Part shown: piece after piece, positions 19,237 through 30,753 of the stretch
Position numbering within the stretch: position 1 is the stretch's first letter
Layout: the number at the start of each line of letters is the position of its first letter
Assembly (NCBI RefSeq): GCF_001641265.1
Contig: NW_020167534.1
Span: 992,001-1,056,000 of the forward strand
Length of the DNA stretch: 64,000 bases
Direction: 5' to 3'
Source: Pseudogymnoascus destructans
Lineage: Eukaryota; Ascomycota; Leotiomycetes; Thelebolales; Thelebolaceae
Program-made: the position numbers and the translations under genes
The notes under the pieces: model-generated
What the model was told of the DNA's origin: nothing
What the model saw: only the letters and a program-made list of their open reading frames with translations
The model's database searches: none

Positions 19237-21096
19237 ATGTGGTTTATCAGTACGTCGGACATATCAGTACCTCGGACACTTTTCCTGAATTTCCTACCCT
19301 CTAACTTCACAACGCGTTTTTTCCACCTTTTATTATGTCAGTGATTACCCAAGAAGCAAAAATCATTCTAGCTATCGAGGCTATGCAAACATCAAAAAAT
19401 CTAAGTCGTCGGAAGGCTGCTAAGCTCTATGAAGTACCTCATTCTACACTCTGCGACAGAATGAACGGCCAAACTACTGTCTACGAACGCCAGCCTGCAA
19501 TGATGAAATTAACTATACTAGGAGAGGAGGTGGTTATTCGGAATATACTTGATATGGATTCAAGAGGATTTGCACCCCGGCTTGCTGGTGTAGAAGATAT
19601 GGCAAATTTTATACTCGAATCGCGTGGAGGGAGGCGCGTCGGGAAGCTCTGGGCCCACCGATTTGTACAACGACGTCCAGAATTAAAGACACGTTTTAAT
19701 CGCGTTTACGACTTCCAAAGGGCCTTGTGCGAAGATCCTGAACTAATTGGCGCGTGGTTTCGACTAGTGGAAAATATGAGGGCAAAATATGGTGTTTTGG
19801 ACTGCGACTTCTATAACTTTGACGAAACTGGGTTTATGATGGGTGTGATTTGCCCTGCAATGGTTGTTACCCGTGCAGATCGACTTGGCAGAGGTAAGGC
19901 AGTTCAGCCAGGGAATCGGGAATGGGCTACAGCGATTGCTTGTATCAACAGTGACGGCTGGAGTATTCCTCCATTTTTGGTAGTTAAAGGCAAGAATCAT
20001 CTTGCAAATTGGTATACAGACGGCGGCCTTCCACACAACTGGGTTGTTAAACCGACAAGCAATGGATGGACAAACAATGAGACGGGTCTAGAATGGTTGA
20101 AACACTTCGACAAACATACTGCTGTTCGTGCAAGGGGTCCATATCGAATGCTGGTGTTAGACGGGCACGAGAGTCATGAATCGGCCGAGTTCCAAGAGTA
20201 CTGCAAGGCACACAACATTATAACTCTTGGACTACCTCCCCACTCGTCTCATTTAACTCAGCCACTTGATGTCAGGTGCTTTAGTGTGTTGAAGCGGGCA
20301 TATGGTCGGCAGATTGAGACCTTCATTAAGGCTCATATCAACCACATTACCAAGGTCGAGTTCTTTCTCGCCTTTAGAGCAGCATATCTGGAATCCATGA
20401 CAGCCCAAAACGCCCAGTCCGGGTTCCGCGGAGCTGGCTTAGTTCCTTTCGACCCGCAAGCAGTGCTTTCAAAGCTTGACGTGAGGTTACGGACTCCAAC
20501 TCCCTCTAGACCCTCTACTGCCAACACCAACCCTTGGGTCTCCCAGACCCCTTCCAACCCAACTGAAGCTCTTTCACAAACAACCCTCGTTCGAAATCGA
20601 ATTGCCCGTCACCAAGGAAGCTCGCCAACTCCACTCTTCGGGACAGTTATTGCATTGGCAAAGGGTACGGAGCCACTAGCACATGAGAACACCCTTCTGT
20701 CTGCTGAGGTACGTACCCTTCGAGCAGCCAACGAAGCCCTTAGCAAACGCCGCAGGGCTAAAAAGGCTCGTGTCCGTGAAGGAGGTGCACTTATAGTAGA
20801 GGATGCACAGGCTATTATCGCACAGAAGGATGTGGATGAGCAGGTACGACGCGACGTACGTGCGGTTGGGGGTAGTCGCAAGGAGGGGCAACCGTCTAGG
20901 CGATGCTGTGGGATCTGTGGAAAAGCTGGTCATAATGCGCGAACTTGTCAAGAAGCTATAGATATGTCTAGTTCATCTGATTCCGCTTAGTTATAGTTAA
21001 TTTAATATGTTATGGTTGATTTATTGATATTCAAAGTAGAATGCCAATGAAAAGTGTCCGAGGTACTGATATGTCCGACGTACTGATAAACCACGT
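19237..21096 (+). mobile_element. Intact pogo/Fot1-like transposon
   Basis: The element is 1860 bp, with terminal repeats of about 47 bp beginning A(T/C)GTGGTTTATC. Two ATCAGTAC.TCGGAC boxes lie 17 bp apart, and TA is on both sides (19235-19236 and 21097-21098). It encodes a complete transposase. Confidence 0.9.
19335..20990 (+). CDS. Pogo/Fot1-like transposase with zinc knuckle
   Basis: This 551-residue DNA transposase would cut and paste its element at TA. The N-terminal psq-like helix-turn-helix (about 8-50) and a CENP-B/Tc5-type domain (about 60-125) bind DNA. The DDE_1 core has D163 (NFDETGF), D276 (LDGHESH) and D312 (QPLDV), all three catalytic aspartates. A basic segment (about 475-490) could serve as a nuclear signal. 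The C-terminus has a CCHC knuckle, C525, C528, H533 and C538. There is no stop or frameshift, and the element ends are intact, so this copy may be active. Confidence 0.92.
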   Translation: MSVITQEAKIILAIEAMQTSKNLSRRKAAKLYEVPHSTLCDRMNGQTTVYERQPAMMKLTILGEEVVIRNILDMDSRGFAPRLAGVEDMANFILESRGGRRVGKLWAHRFVQRRPELKTRFNRVYDFQRALCEDPELIGAWFRLVENMRAKYGVLDCDFYNFDETGFMMGVICPAMVVTRADRLGRGKAVQPGNREWATAIACINSDGWSIPPFLVVKGKNHLANWYTDGGLPHNWVVKPTSNGWTNNETGLEWLKHFDKHTAVRARGPYRMLVLDGHESHESAEFQEYCKAHNIITLGLPPHSSHLTQPLDVRCFSVLKRAYGRQIETFIKAHINHITKVEFFLAFRAAYLESMTAQNAQSGFRGAGLVPFDPQAVLSKLDVRLRTPTPSRPSTANTNPWVSQTPSNPTEALSQTTLVRNRIARHQGSSPTPLFGTVIALAKGTEPLAHENTLLSAEVRTLRAANEALSKRRRAKKARVREGGALIVEDAQAIIAQKDVDEQVRRDVRAVGGSRKEGQPSRRCCGICGKAGHNARTCQEAIDMSSSSDSA

Positions 21097-21098
21097 TA

Positions 21099-21414
21099 TC
21101 ACATTTAGTTAAATATTCAAGAATACGTTGAATAATTTTGCTAACCCTGTTGGCTGTAGCCTGCCGTACCATACGCGCAATCCTCAACAAGGCTGAGACC
21201 CCACTGAATCTCGCGCGGACGCGAAGGGCCCAAACAGCCGCGTTCTATACGGACCACAGTAATAGTTAATCGCGAGGTTTAACGTCCTTTTGTTAATCTC
21301 ACAAAAAGTGTCGACATAGCACATTCCGCTTCTGAAATATATAGTATCTCACAGAGACCGCCTTGACGCTTCCAATTATGCCGACGCTGTGAAGGCTATT
21401 TAATATCTTCAAAA
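21099..21414. other. 5' region of the BUB2 gene
   Basis: No gene is seen. The sequence changes from AT-rich transposon to mixed composition near 21150. It presumably holds the promoter of the gene at 21415. Confidence 0.4.
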
Positions 21415-22883
21415 ATGGCGTCCCCTACGAAAGAGAGCTTTTCTTCTCTTGCGCCCACAAGCATTCCGTCAATCCAAGCTCCTCCGTCTCCCAGAACCCA
21501 CCGAACGCTTCGGAGACTGAACTCAGCCCACACGTTGGGCTCAAACAAACCCTCCTTGATTTCACAGCAACGCCTACAGCAAACGTCGCAGAACCAAACT
21601 CCAAGGCCTAAAGACCAGCCACCTTTGCCAACAACTCATGTCCACCAACGCACAAGGTCCAACAGTGACGTTACCACCGTGAGCACCCAAGCCACGGGAC
21701 TAGCTTGTAGAAAGCAAACCAGTGCGAAGAAGCCAGCAGCGGCGGAAACCCTCTCACTCGACCGGCTCATTCGAGAAGGCCCAGACCGCGACCTGAGGGG
21801 TGCGTTAGATTCCACGAGATTGAAGATCCTGGACCAAGGAATCAAGAGCGATAGCGATGGAATGGCAAGTTTACTTGGTGCAGGCTTGTTTAAGAGGTTT
21901 TACTAACTACCTGGAAGTCCTCTCTTCGAATCTATGCGTGGCTGATTCTCTTGAATGCGCCCCTACTGGAGACTGATGCATACCTCGTACTGGTTCACCG
22001 TGGAGCTTCACCAGCCTACTCCAAGATCCGCAACGACACATTTCGAACCCTCGCGACGGACCCTCTTTTCCGACGCCGCGTCAGTGAAGCAAGCTTGATC
22101 CGACTATTAAATGCAGTGGCTTGGAGGCTACATGAAGCGAAAGAAAGCCGCATTGAGAGTGCAAGTAGCACCAGTAACAACAGCAAGGTTACACATACTG
22201 CCACGGCGGATGGCAGCCCAGAATTACATTCTGCAGCGCCGGTGATCAAGAATAGAGCCCGAGCCTTGACCTTGACCACGGAAGGGTCGGACGCTGGAAC
22301 GTCTGAGCCTGGGACGTACGTCCAGGGAATGAATGTGCTCGCTGCCCCTTTCCTGTACACCGCTCGGAGTGAATCAGAAGCTTTTGTTGCATTTTATAGG
22401 TTTATCACTCACGAGGTCCCTGGGTATGTACGTGGCGCCATGAGCGGTGTCCACAAAGGACTGGCACTGGTTGACAAAGTGTTGTCAATCGTTGACCCGA
22501 AGCTGAGCCTCTATCTCATGGGAAAGGGCATGCATGCAGAGCTATATGCATTCCCCTCCGTCCTTACCTTATGCGCTTGTACACCACCTCTACCAGAAGT
22601 CCTGCGCCTCTGGGACTTCCTTTTTGCATATGGTGCACATTTGAACATCCTTTGCATCGTGGCACAGCTTGTTATGCTGAGAAACTCCATCTTAAGCTCA
22701 CCAAGGTACATATTCTCTATACCCGGTCCCATAGTAAACATTACTAACTACTGGTATAGTCCAACGAAAATACTTCGGTCATTTCCACCTCTACAGGCCG
22801 AGACCATAAAGGAACTTACGTTGACATTGATCAAGAAGATACCAGACGATGTATACGCAGAGATAGTAGCTCATGCGCAATAG
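21415..22883 (+). CDS. bub2: BUB2/Cdc16-type TBC GTPase-activating protein
   Basis: The gene has three exons, 21415-21864, 21918-22705 and 22760-22883, giving 453 residues. In yeasts Bub2/Cdc16 with Byr4/Bfa1 inactivates the Tem1/Spg1 GTPase at the spindle pole body and restrains mitotic exit and septation. The first 110 residues are Ser/Pro-rich. The TBC domain then follows, with the family signatures IRNDTFRTLATDPLF, YVQGMNVLAAPFLY (the Q finger) and LYAFPSVLTLCACTPPLPEV. The arginine finger expected in RabGAPs (IxxDxxR) appears as IRNDTFR. Intron 1 has a GC donor (GCAAGT) with TACTAAC before the acceptor; intron 2 is GT-AG with TACTAAC. Confidence 0.92.
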
Positions 22884-23775
22884 TACTTGGGATATGGAGC
22901 ATTGCTGAACTATGTTAGGAGATAATTCGGCCAGGAGTTAGGCGTTTAGTTTAGGGTTATGTAAGGTTTCGGGGGGACAAAGATTAAGAGATATATGCAT
23001 CGCAAAGTCCGATGCCAAATCCCATAATGAATACACACGAAGTCAAGTTTCAGCATATCATAGTTTTGTTTGAAGAAGTTCACTGTGGCTCTTCCTATCA
23101 CACCAAATATCTGCTAAAAATGCCGCCTAAAAGAAATATGTAGTTCGTTACCTCGCTCTGAGAAGCAGAGAAGTGTTGATAAAAGTTTTCATCGATAAAC
23201 TATTACATGATTAGCTATGTTTCCAAATGTAATCCTGAAAGAATTAAGGCAATTGAGCTTTCGCATGCACTGCATGTTTGAGATATGGATCAGATAGTCC
23301 GTTAAGATCATCGGGCCTGTGAGGGCGCCTGACATAAGAGGTACCAGAAAATAAGTAAAAAGTGTATCATCATTGTATCTCGGGAAAGCGCCTGGATTAG
23401 AAGGGAAATGCCATAAAACTTACCAATGTCATTCATCACACATTGATCCAAATACAACCAAGACGAGGGTACCTGCCCCAGGGCGATATGGTCGTCGTGA
23501 CCCATTACTGTTTCCAGCAATTCTGGGCCACAGGCCGACAAATCGGGTTGCGAACAACAACTCCAAAGTTGAATATGCTAGGAAGAGGAAGAAAATCTCG
23601 GTGGTTTTAATCTCCCAAATTCCGATTGGTACTAGCGTGGTCACCACACACAGAAGTTGCTGCCCTAGCTTAATTTAAGCGACCGCACTTTTCGTCGGGA
23701 AGAGAAGCGACAACTTTTGATCCTCACCCCACGACGACGACTCTCCGCCCTTCGACACCTCCATAATCATCGACA
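22884..23775. other. Intergenic region, BUB2 to S13
   Basis: No supported gene; the small ORFs lack motifs. The last 150 bp are pyrimidine-rich and precede the ribosomal protein start. Confidence 0.5.
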
Positions 23776-24529
23776 ATGGGACGCCTTCACTCTAACGGAA
23801 AGGGCATATCTGCCTCCGCCATTCCATACTCCCGCACTCCTCCAGCATGGTTGAAGACTACTCCTGAGCAGGTACAATTTGCCAATTGACATTGGTCGCA
23901 GGATCGCGCGCTTACACTTCTATAGGTTGTTGACCAGATTTGCAAGCTTGCAAAGAAGGGAGCTACCCCATCTCAAATCGGTGTTGTCCTCCGTGACAGC
24001 CACGGTGTTGCCCAGGTCAAGGTTGTGACCGGTATGTGGAATCTTTTCAATCCAATTTCTTCGAACATCAACTAACTATATCCCAGGTAACAAGATTCTC
24101 AGAATCCTCAAGTCCAACGGTACGGTCCCACCGACATGAATTCACGACTATACTCGGATATGGACACATTGCACGAATATAGCCGTGGATTTATTCCATA
24201 AAAAAACCCAGCCTCTGTTTGGTCTCAAAGACTGACGGAGTGATCACAGGCCTCGCACCAGAAATCCCAGAGGATCTTTACATGTTGATCAAGAAGGTAC
24301 ATTTTGGCGAAACTTGCTCCAGCCGCAATTGCAATGCTAACTAGCAATTCTCCAGGCCGTCGCTGTCCGCAAGCACCTCGAGCGCAACCGCAAGGACCAG
24401 GACTCCAAGTTCCGCCTGATTCTCATCGAGTCCCGTATCCACCGCCTGTCCCGCTACTACAAGACCGTCGGTGTTCTCCCACCTACCTGGAGATACGAGA
24501 GCTCCACCGCCAGCACCATGGTCTCATAG
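23776..24529 (+). CDS. rps13: 40S ribosomal protein S13 (uS15)
   Basis: Five exons (23776-23871, 23926-24031, 24087-24119, 24250-24296 and 24356-24529) give 151 residues, the usual length of eukaryotic S13. The protein sits in the 40S platform beside 18S rRNA. The N-terminal MGRLHS and the C-terminal RYYKTVGVLPPTWRYES signature identify it. Exon 3 is only 33 nt. Intron 3 (130 nt) is long for this gene and contains no convincing snoRNA boxes. Confidence 0.96.
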
Positions 24530-24866
24530 ATCATTCGTTGGAATGGATGTTTAAGGAGTTGGGGCCGGATATCTTGCATTATGATCAAGGCTACTGTTCT
24601 AAAAGCTCGGATAGCTTAGATCTCAGTGAATTGAAACCCGCACGCACCACCCGTCTTACACATGTTCCTGGCTTTTAAACCGTGATATCAATGTGACAGT
24701 ATGGACACTATCTGCTTGACCACTGGGACTAATTCAGTTGGCGGAAAATTTTGCAATCGCTCTTGTCTTTTCATAGCTGGTTATCATCACCGGCTGCTAT
24801 CTCCTCTTTGATATCATGCGTAGCTTCATATCTATTTTCCGTCCCGTAATATACCCCCAAATTTAC
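24530..24866. other. Convergent 3' intergenic region
   Basis: It lies between the 3' ends of S13 and the Dpy-30 gene; no gene seen. Confidence 0.5.
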
Positions 24867-25463
24867 TCAGTTTCCCTCAATCTCCTTAGATTTCCGAAGT
24901 AACAATTCCCCCAACACCCTCAGTGGGTCAGATGGCCTATTAAAAAATCAATACGCTGTATGACAAGTAAGACATAGCCTCAGAGTAAACACACTTGTCT
25001 TTTGCCAGCTGCTTCATGCCTTCCAACAACGTCGCCGTGACTTTAGCATTCAGATACTGGCGCGCAGGCGCTCCATGGGGTGGGGCATGCGCAGGCATAG
25101 CGGCGGGCCCCGGCTCAGGATGCTGTGACGCCGCTCGAGACGAGCTATCTGCAGCAATATTTGCCTGCACAGGCGTACCAGTGCGGGCAGGAATCAGGCT
25201 ATGGGCGTTAGAGATTTTTACCAATGCAGGCGCCGGCGACTATTACAAAATAAGCAAGTATCCCACCAAGACCACTCTTATGCCATACAAACCTCAACGG
25301 ACTCGTCGGCCATGGTGACGTCTTTGGCTGCCTCTGGTTGGGGTGGGTTGGCTGAGATATCAGTGCTCTCTGCCTCAGTCTGGGCCGCTGGTTGTTGGGA
25401 CATGGCGAGTTGATACGCTTGGGCAGCCGCGGCGATTCCAGTAGGCGGGTTCTTAGCTTCCAT
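24867..25463 (-). CDS. sdc1: Dpy-30/Sdc1 subunit of the COMPASS histone methylase
   Basis: Exons 25293-25463, 24995-25239 and 24867-24936 (minus strand) give 161 residues. Sdc1/Dpy-30 dimerises and binds the Bre2/Ash2 subunit of the Set1 H3K4 methyltransferase. The first 110 residues are Ala/Pro/Gln-rich. The C-terminal 45 residues form the Dpy-30 motif (YLNAKVTATLLEGM.QLAKDKPSDPLRVLGE), which is assembled only after joining exons 2 and 3. That splice (58-nt intron, GTGTGT...AATAG) is the main evidence for the model. Short, low-complexity N-termini are normal in fungal orthologues. Confidence 0.85.
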
Positions 25464-25780
25464 TGTTCGAGAGGTGTATGTATTAATTCATCTCCTTAGT
25501 GGTAGAAATAGCTGTTGATCTGGCAAGAACAGTTACTCTTTGTTTGCTCTCCAGTTATGTGTGGATCATGCGGCATAAATGTACATCAGGTGATTACGCG
25601 TCAGGAATTTCGCGAACATTCTCTTCGCCATCCATTTAACCCCACCACCTCACGCTAAGGAAGTTTTATCACAGGGGACGTGCAGTTAAATGGGCGATAT
25701 GGTCCGGCTGTAATACACGTCGGCCAGGCCCCAAATCAACTGATGGAGAGGTGTCATATATCCCAAAACTGCTGTCACCG
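25464..25780. promoter_or_regulatory. Divergent promoter region, sdc1 and FAN1
   Basis: This gap of about 320 bp separates two divergently transcribed genes and must hold both promoters. No specific factor site stands out. Confidence 0.45.
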
Positions 25781-28524
25781 ATGGCAGCTATAGACGAGCG
25801 TGATAATGGTTATCCCGTGAAGCGGCGGAAGACTGGTGAGCAGGTTGAGACCCTGAAACAAGAGACTCCTCCGGTAGCCAGCAATGCTTTCGAAAATGCG
25901 AGGCTTGACTTGGACCTCAATACCTTTGGCACAGATACGGACGGCCCCACGGAGCTGGAAAGCGCTCTCCCACATCTAGATCAGGGAAAGGATGCCATTG
26001 TAGATTACGAGGCCATTCAACCGTTTGAGAAAGATATAGATGGATCTGAAGACCTTGAAGATAATTTAAGCACTCGGAAATTACCAATTGGCCGCCGCTC
26101 AATTTACGTCAATGCCTTCAATCTGGCTTTGGAGACTGTCCTTGATGAAGAAAGCCATTTATTTGACAAGAAGGAAGGGAAGGTATTTGACGAGTGGCAC
26201 GGATTGAGCTATGAGGCCCAGTATCTGTAAGAAACGCCTGCCGTATTTATCACTAATTTTTTTGCTGATTTCTATCAGTTATGTCCGATTATTTCTCAGA
26301 AAGACGTCGGCTTGGCACCGTGCTTATCGACTGGGATATCATTCCGATATATCATATATCGACGCTGCTATTGAGAGTCTACAATCTTCTCGTCCTCTGC
26401 CGCAAGTCCCAGGGGAAATGCCGGTCACGAGCGTTAAGATAGAAGACTCGGGTTTTCACCTGGAAAGCAACTCGTTTGCTTTTGCCGACGCATTGACTGA
26501 GGATACCACTCTGGAGGAGGTATCGTCGTTGCTGTCGTTGGATGAATTGAAGAGCATCGGCAAGGAAGCAAAGGTTCGAGGAAAGAACAAAACGGAGCTT
26601 CTGAGCGCTCTTCGACGAATGAGTCGGGCTCAAAGTGGCCTTGGTTCGGTTGGCCTGAGAATATTGAAATCAAAATCTGATCCGGAAATAGTATCTTCTG
26701 GCCCCAAAATATCAGACGTCCCTCATATTTCGACCGCGGTCAGTGGTGAGACTCATCTGGACGAGAGTGGTACTCATTCGAACGTCAATGTGAAATTGTC
26801 AGATCAGACATTCAGCGAAAGTAATAGGGATAAGCACTTCGTCCGCAAGATTCTTGGAAATATCGGGTCCTGTATTCGCCTTTCGTCCAGCACACTGGGA
26901 CTTTTTGAAAGAGTGCACATGGTCTATTATAGATCAACTAGATGGACGGGTGCGTGGTTCCAAGTTCACATAAATCGGACACTTACTGACATGATCCAGA
27001 GAAATCACTCACTACGATTATTCTAGCACGAATTCAAAGGAGGAATTTTCCAAATTATTTAATTTGTAGATCGGCCAATATATTCCCATCAAGGGCCCTG
27101 CTACTTGAATTTGAAGCAAGTATCCGCCTCCAGCACCAGGTTGACAGCATACTCGAAAATGGTATCCAGGATAAGCAGGTACAGGGAGAAATGCTATCCA
27201 TTTTCGAGGAGGTCTACCCAAAATGGCAAGCTTTGGTGGCAGATGAGCAGCATAAGGAGGAACGGGTGTACGAAAGTGGAGAGGGGGCATATCTACGGCT
27301 CTTCTCTCCTTGCTCGGTGTATACACGCATTATATCCAAGGCCACTTTGGTATTTGGACGACTGAAGATGTACGAACGGGAGCACAGTGTGTTGACGAAA
27401 CTCCTCGAACAACGACTATTTATTTACCGTCGTGGTGGTATATACCAGAGAAAAGCTCTTATCGAGGAGCATTACTTGGCAGAGGCCGGAGCTGGCTCAA
27501 CGGGAACCGCGGGCATGAGCCAGGACCAATTGAAAAGATACTGGAAGCGGTCATCACTGAAGACAGCCGAGGAAGGATTACAAGATCGTGATTGTCACGT
27601 AATATACCATTACGATCTGGAGAAGCGCATCATCAAGCTTGAGAAGGCTATAAAAATCCCAAAGAGGGAACAGCACGACTTTGGACACACAAGGCTTATC
27701 ACTCCCATAGAGAGGAACGTCGAGGGTATACAGGTTCGAGTCATACCTGCTGATGTCGGGCGCGCGGGGGCTGAGGAACGGCGAAGTTTTAAAACGATAT
27801 GGGTAGATGAGAAGGATGGTGGTGGCGAATGCAGCGTTGAAGCTATGTGCCTTTCATGGTATCGAAGTCAGGGGTGGAAAGGTAAGCCTATGCATTCTCC
27901 TGGGAGTGGTATTTCGAGAGAGATGGACAGTGTGAATGTTCGATTCTGATTGACAGTTGGCTAATCGTCGCAGGCTATCATGCTGAAGGTGGCATTCTTC
28001 AAACTCTCTTCGCATACCTCTTCTATGATATTCTTTTCGCCTACATCCCGAATGTCTTCCAGACGGAATTTCAGACATGCCCGCTTGATCTATACACAGA
28101 GGCGTTTTTTCCCTCACGCGCATCCGAGATACACCACCGACTTGCTGAGCTATCGAATGGCGGTGCAGGGCGATTAATCCGAGAAGTGAACGAGCGAGAA
28201 AGAGAGAGGCGTACCTGTGTAGTCGGCTTGAACTGGGACTTCGCGGTGGATGATCTATTAGAGATTGCAGCTTGTTTTGACGGCTCAGCTCTGGCTAGCA
28301 TCTGTATGGTTATGGCACAGGACTATCGGCAGCGAGGCGGCGGCGTTCCTGATTTGTTCCTCTGGAATCCAGAGACAAGCCAGGTGATGTTGTCTGAGGT
28401 CAAGTCAGAGAACGACAGGCTCTCTGACACGCAGCGCTTGTGGATTCACGTCCTCATGGGCTCAGGGGTGAAGGTCGAGCTGTGCAACGCCGTGGCAGGA
28501 GAGGTGAGGACAAGAGAGGAATGA
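25781..28524 (+). CDS. fan1: FAN1-type structure-specific nuclease
   Basis: Exons 25781-26226, 26279-26949, 27000-27881 and 27974-28524 give 849 residues. FAN1 cuts branched DNA 5' flaps and acts in interstrand cross-link repair. The N-terminal block (SIYVNAFNLALETVLD, LSYEAQYLYVRLFLRK.SAWHR) is conserved in the family. A SAP-like helix pair lies at about 233-265, and a TPR-like region occupies the middle. The C-terminal VRR-NUC domain has GYHAEGGILQTLF, then PDLFLW near 790 and SEVKSENDRLSDTQ near 806, which supply the PD-(D/E)XK catalytic residues. No N-terminal UBZ finger is present, as in other fungal members. The ATG at 25781 is the first in frame after a non-ATG open stretch. Confidence 0.93.
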
Positions 28525-28530
28525 CGGAAC

Positions 28531-28780
28531 AGAGACAGAAGGTTGAACACAACCGGCGTCAACTGGTGGAGGCCTACCTGGAGGACGAGTGAGGAATGAG
28601 ATGAAACCCGCACCCTGTGCCTGTTTGAGTAGAAACAGACACAACCGCAGTGAACTGGCGGAAGCCTACCTGGAGGACGAGAGAGGAATGCGACGAAACC
28701 TGACCCTGCTCCTGTCTGGGTAGAAACAGAAGAGGAAGGTCGAACACAGCCTCAGCTCAACTGGCGGGGACCTACCCGGA
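28531..28780. repeat. Imperfect tandem repeat after the FAN1 stop
   Basis: About 2.5 units of roughly 100 bp share AACTGG.GGA..CCTACC.GGA and GTAGAAACAGA motifs (units near 28531, 28637 and 28730). The first unit has a coding-like open frame ending QLVEAYLEDE, not in the FAN1 frame. Confidence 0.6.
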
Positions 28781-28785
28781 CGCTG

Positions 28786-30753
28786 CTGCCTCCTACACAT
28801 CGATGACATTCTCAGGAGACTGATGACATTCTCAGGCGCTGTGGTGTGAATTCCATATGTGGGACTTGTACTTGTGCGAATATCCGGGGCAAGGTGACAC
28901 CAATTAGGGAAGAGAATGGAAACCGCCAAAAAATGAAAAGATGGGGGGATCGGTCGGTGGGCGACGGCACGAATAGCTCAGGTCGGACGTCACGTCATCC
29001 GCCCCATGGCATCATTCTACTAGCGCGCTTCTGTGCAAGGGCCAACAATTTTCATCTCAGACGACTCGGGTAGAGTACATCTGGACCTCTACCGTGGTTT
29101 TCCCGTCATACAAATCAAACGTGTCTATACTAGAGTACAGTGCGAGTGCTCTGTTATATCGTAGTGCAGTAGCGGAGAGCTCCGTGCAGGTACTCGACCA
29201 TAATAGAACGACGCCATAATAGAACGACGATACGTATTATACGTAGAACTCTAGCATGCTCTAGTATACTCAAGACAGGTACGTATGTACAGTACAATCC
29301 AGTCCGGCCAATACAGCGTGTCCGCATATCTGCAGGTTGGTTTTAAGGTTCCTCATCGCTTCCCTGCCCTTGTCAATCTCTATCCACTCGATCCACGCTT
29401 ATCCACACCGAGCCGCCTCGGTTTGCAGGGATAGCATGGCGTGCTCTTCCACTTTTCCAAACGCTCCTCTATTTTCTCTGTTTATATATACTATGGCGAA
29501 AATGAGCAATACTCGAGGCAAGTACATACATACAGACTATACAAACAGGGCGTGCGTTTTGCTAATAAATAACTCCCGACGCCTTCTACCCTTCTTGCCC
29601 TCCCCCCCCCACTCCTCTCCACCAAACATTGATCTTGTTTGTGAATTTATCCCCGTTTTCCCCGCCTCTCGGACGCCCGGTCATGGCTCTGGTCTGTGAG
29701 GGCTTCGCGGTATAATACTCGAGGTCGCTCGTGTCGTACATATAATCATCCCAATTGCTGTACACCCTAATCTGAGTCACCTGTCCATTTCTTTCCCCTC
29801 CTCTCGCCCCCTCTCTTCTTCTCCCCGGCTCCTATCAAACAATACGTTTGTAACGATCATACCTCCCGAGGCCTTCATATTCCATAAGACGCCCGGCCAC
29901 CAACACGCCCCAATTACGCCCTCACCACCCTCATCCCATCTCAGACAACAGAGTGGCTTCTATCAAACAAGCAATTTATTCCTTCTCCACCTAACGACTT
30001 AACGAAGCCACACTACGAATGTCTCTGTCGCTTTCTGATTTATAGAAAATCACGCCTTTTCCATCCAGATTGAGGTAATCGCCCAGTTTCTGGCGTGCTG
30101 TGCTGCTCCCGCACCAACTCAGGTCAAGCCACCATCTTACCATACCCTCCAAACCTCAGCTCGTGGCGTCCTGCGAAAGCTTGCCTGCTTGCTTATTCTC
30201 ATCCCTCCGCAGTGGGAAATCCCTGGAGCCATACTTCTGGACCCCCCCCCCTCCTGGATCCTTCCCCCACGGCATCCGTTCTTTCACAGGGGCCCTTTCC
30301 TGCAAAGGTAAACTTGCAGCTCATATAGCACAAGACTATACCTACTCTGCATATACTACACACGTTCTAATTCGGCGGCAACCCACTGCACATTGCACAT
30401 CACCACACCCTTGTCTGTCTGGCCGCGCCATATTCATATTCGGTGCTCCTACGCGGGGGTCAGGGAGGTCACTGTTTCACCCTCCACGCGACTCTGCGCG
30501 CGCAGCTGAAGCTTGACCCCTTCCACGCATTCTTTTGTTCAAGGGATATAAGGCACGCCATCTCCCATCATCTGCCGCCTTCAGTTTGGTCAGCATTCAT
30601 TCCTTCGCAACTACAGCGACTTCATTCGGAAAAGACATTCGTCTTTTTGTTGTCATCTCCTGGCAACGTCAGTGCAACTCGTGCACTAGACACCTCGGAT
30701 CTTAATCGACTCGATTTCCTTTGCTACCGCCCTCAAGGGTCATCCCACTCAAG
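28786..30753. other. Long upstream region of the sulfate permease
   Basis: This stretch of about 2 kb has no supported gene. At 29108-29275, inverted TATACTAGAG motifs flank a duplicated CCATAATAGAACGACG; this may be a small MITE or palindromic relic. From about 29560 the sequence becomes pyrimidine-rich, as expected for a long promoter and leader of a regulated transporter. Confidence 0.45.

Noticed and set aside
23308..23678. Small ORFs between BUB2 and rps13
   Set aside because: Overlapping frames on both strands, with no motif and no start context or splice pattern.
24120..24249. Possible snoRNA in the third intron of rps13
   Set aside because: A CTGA word is present, but I found no box C at the right place and no terminal stem.
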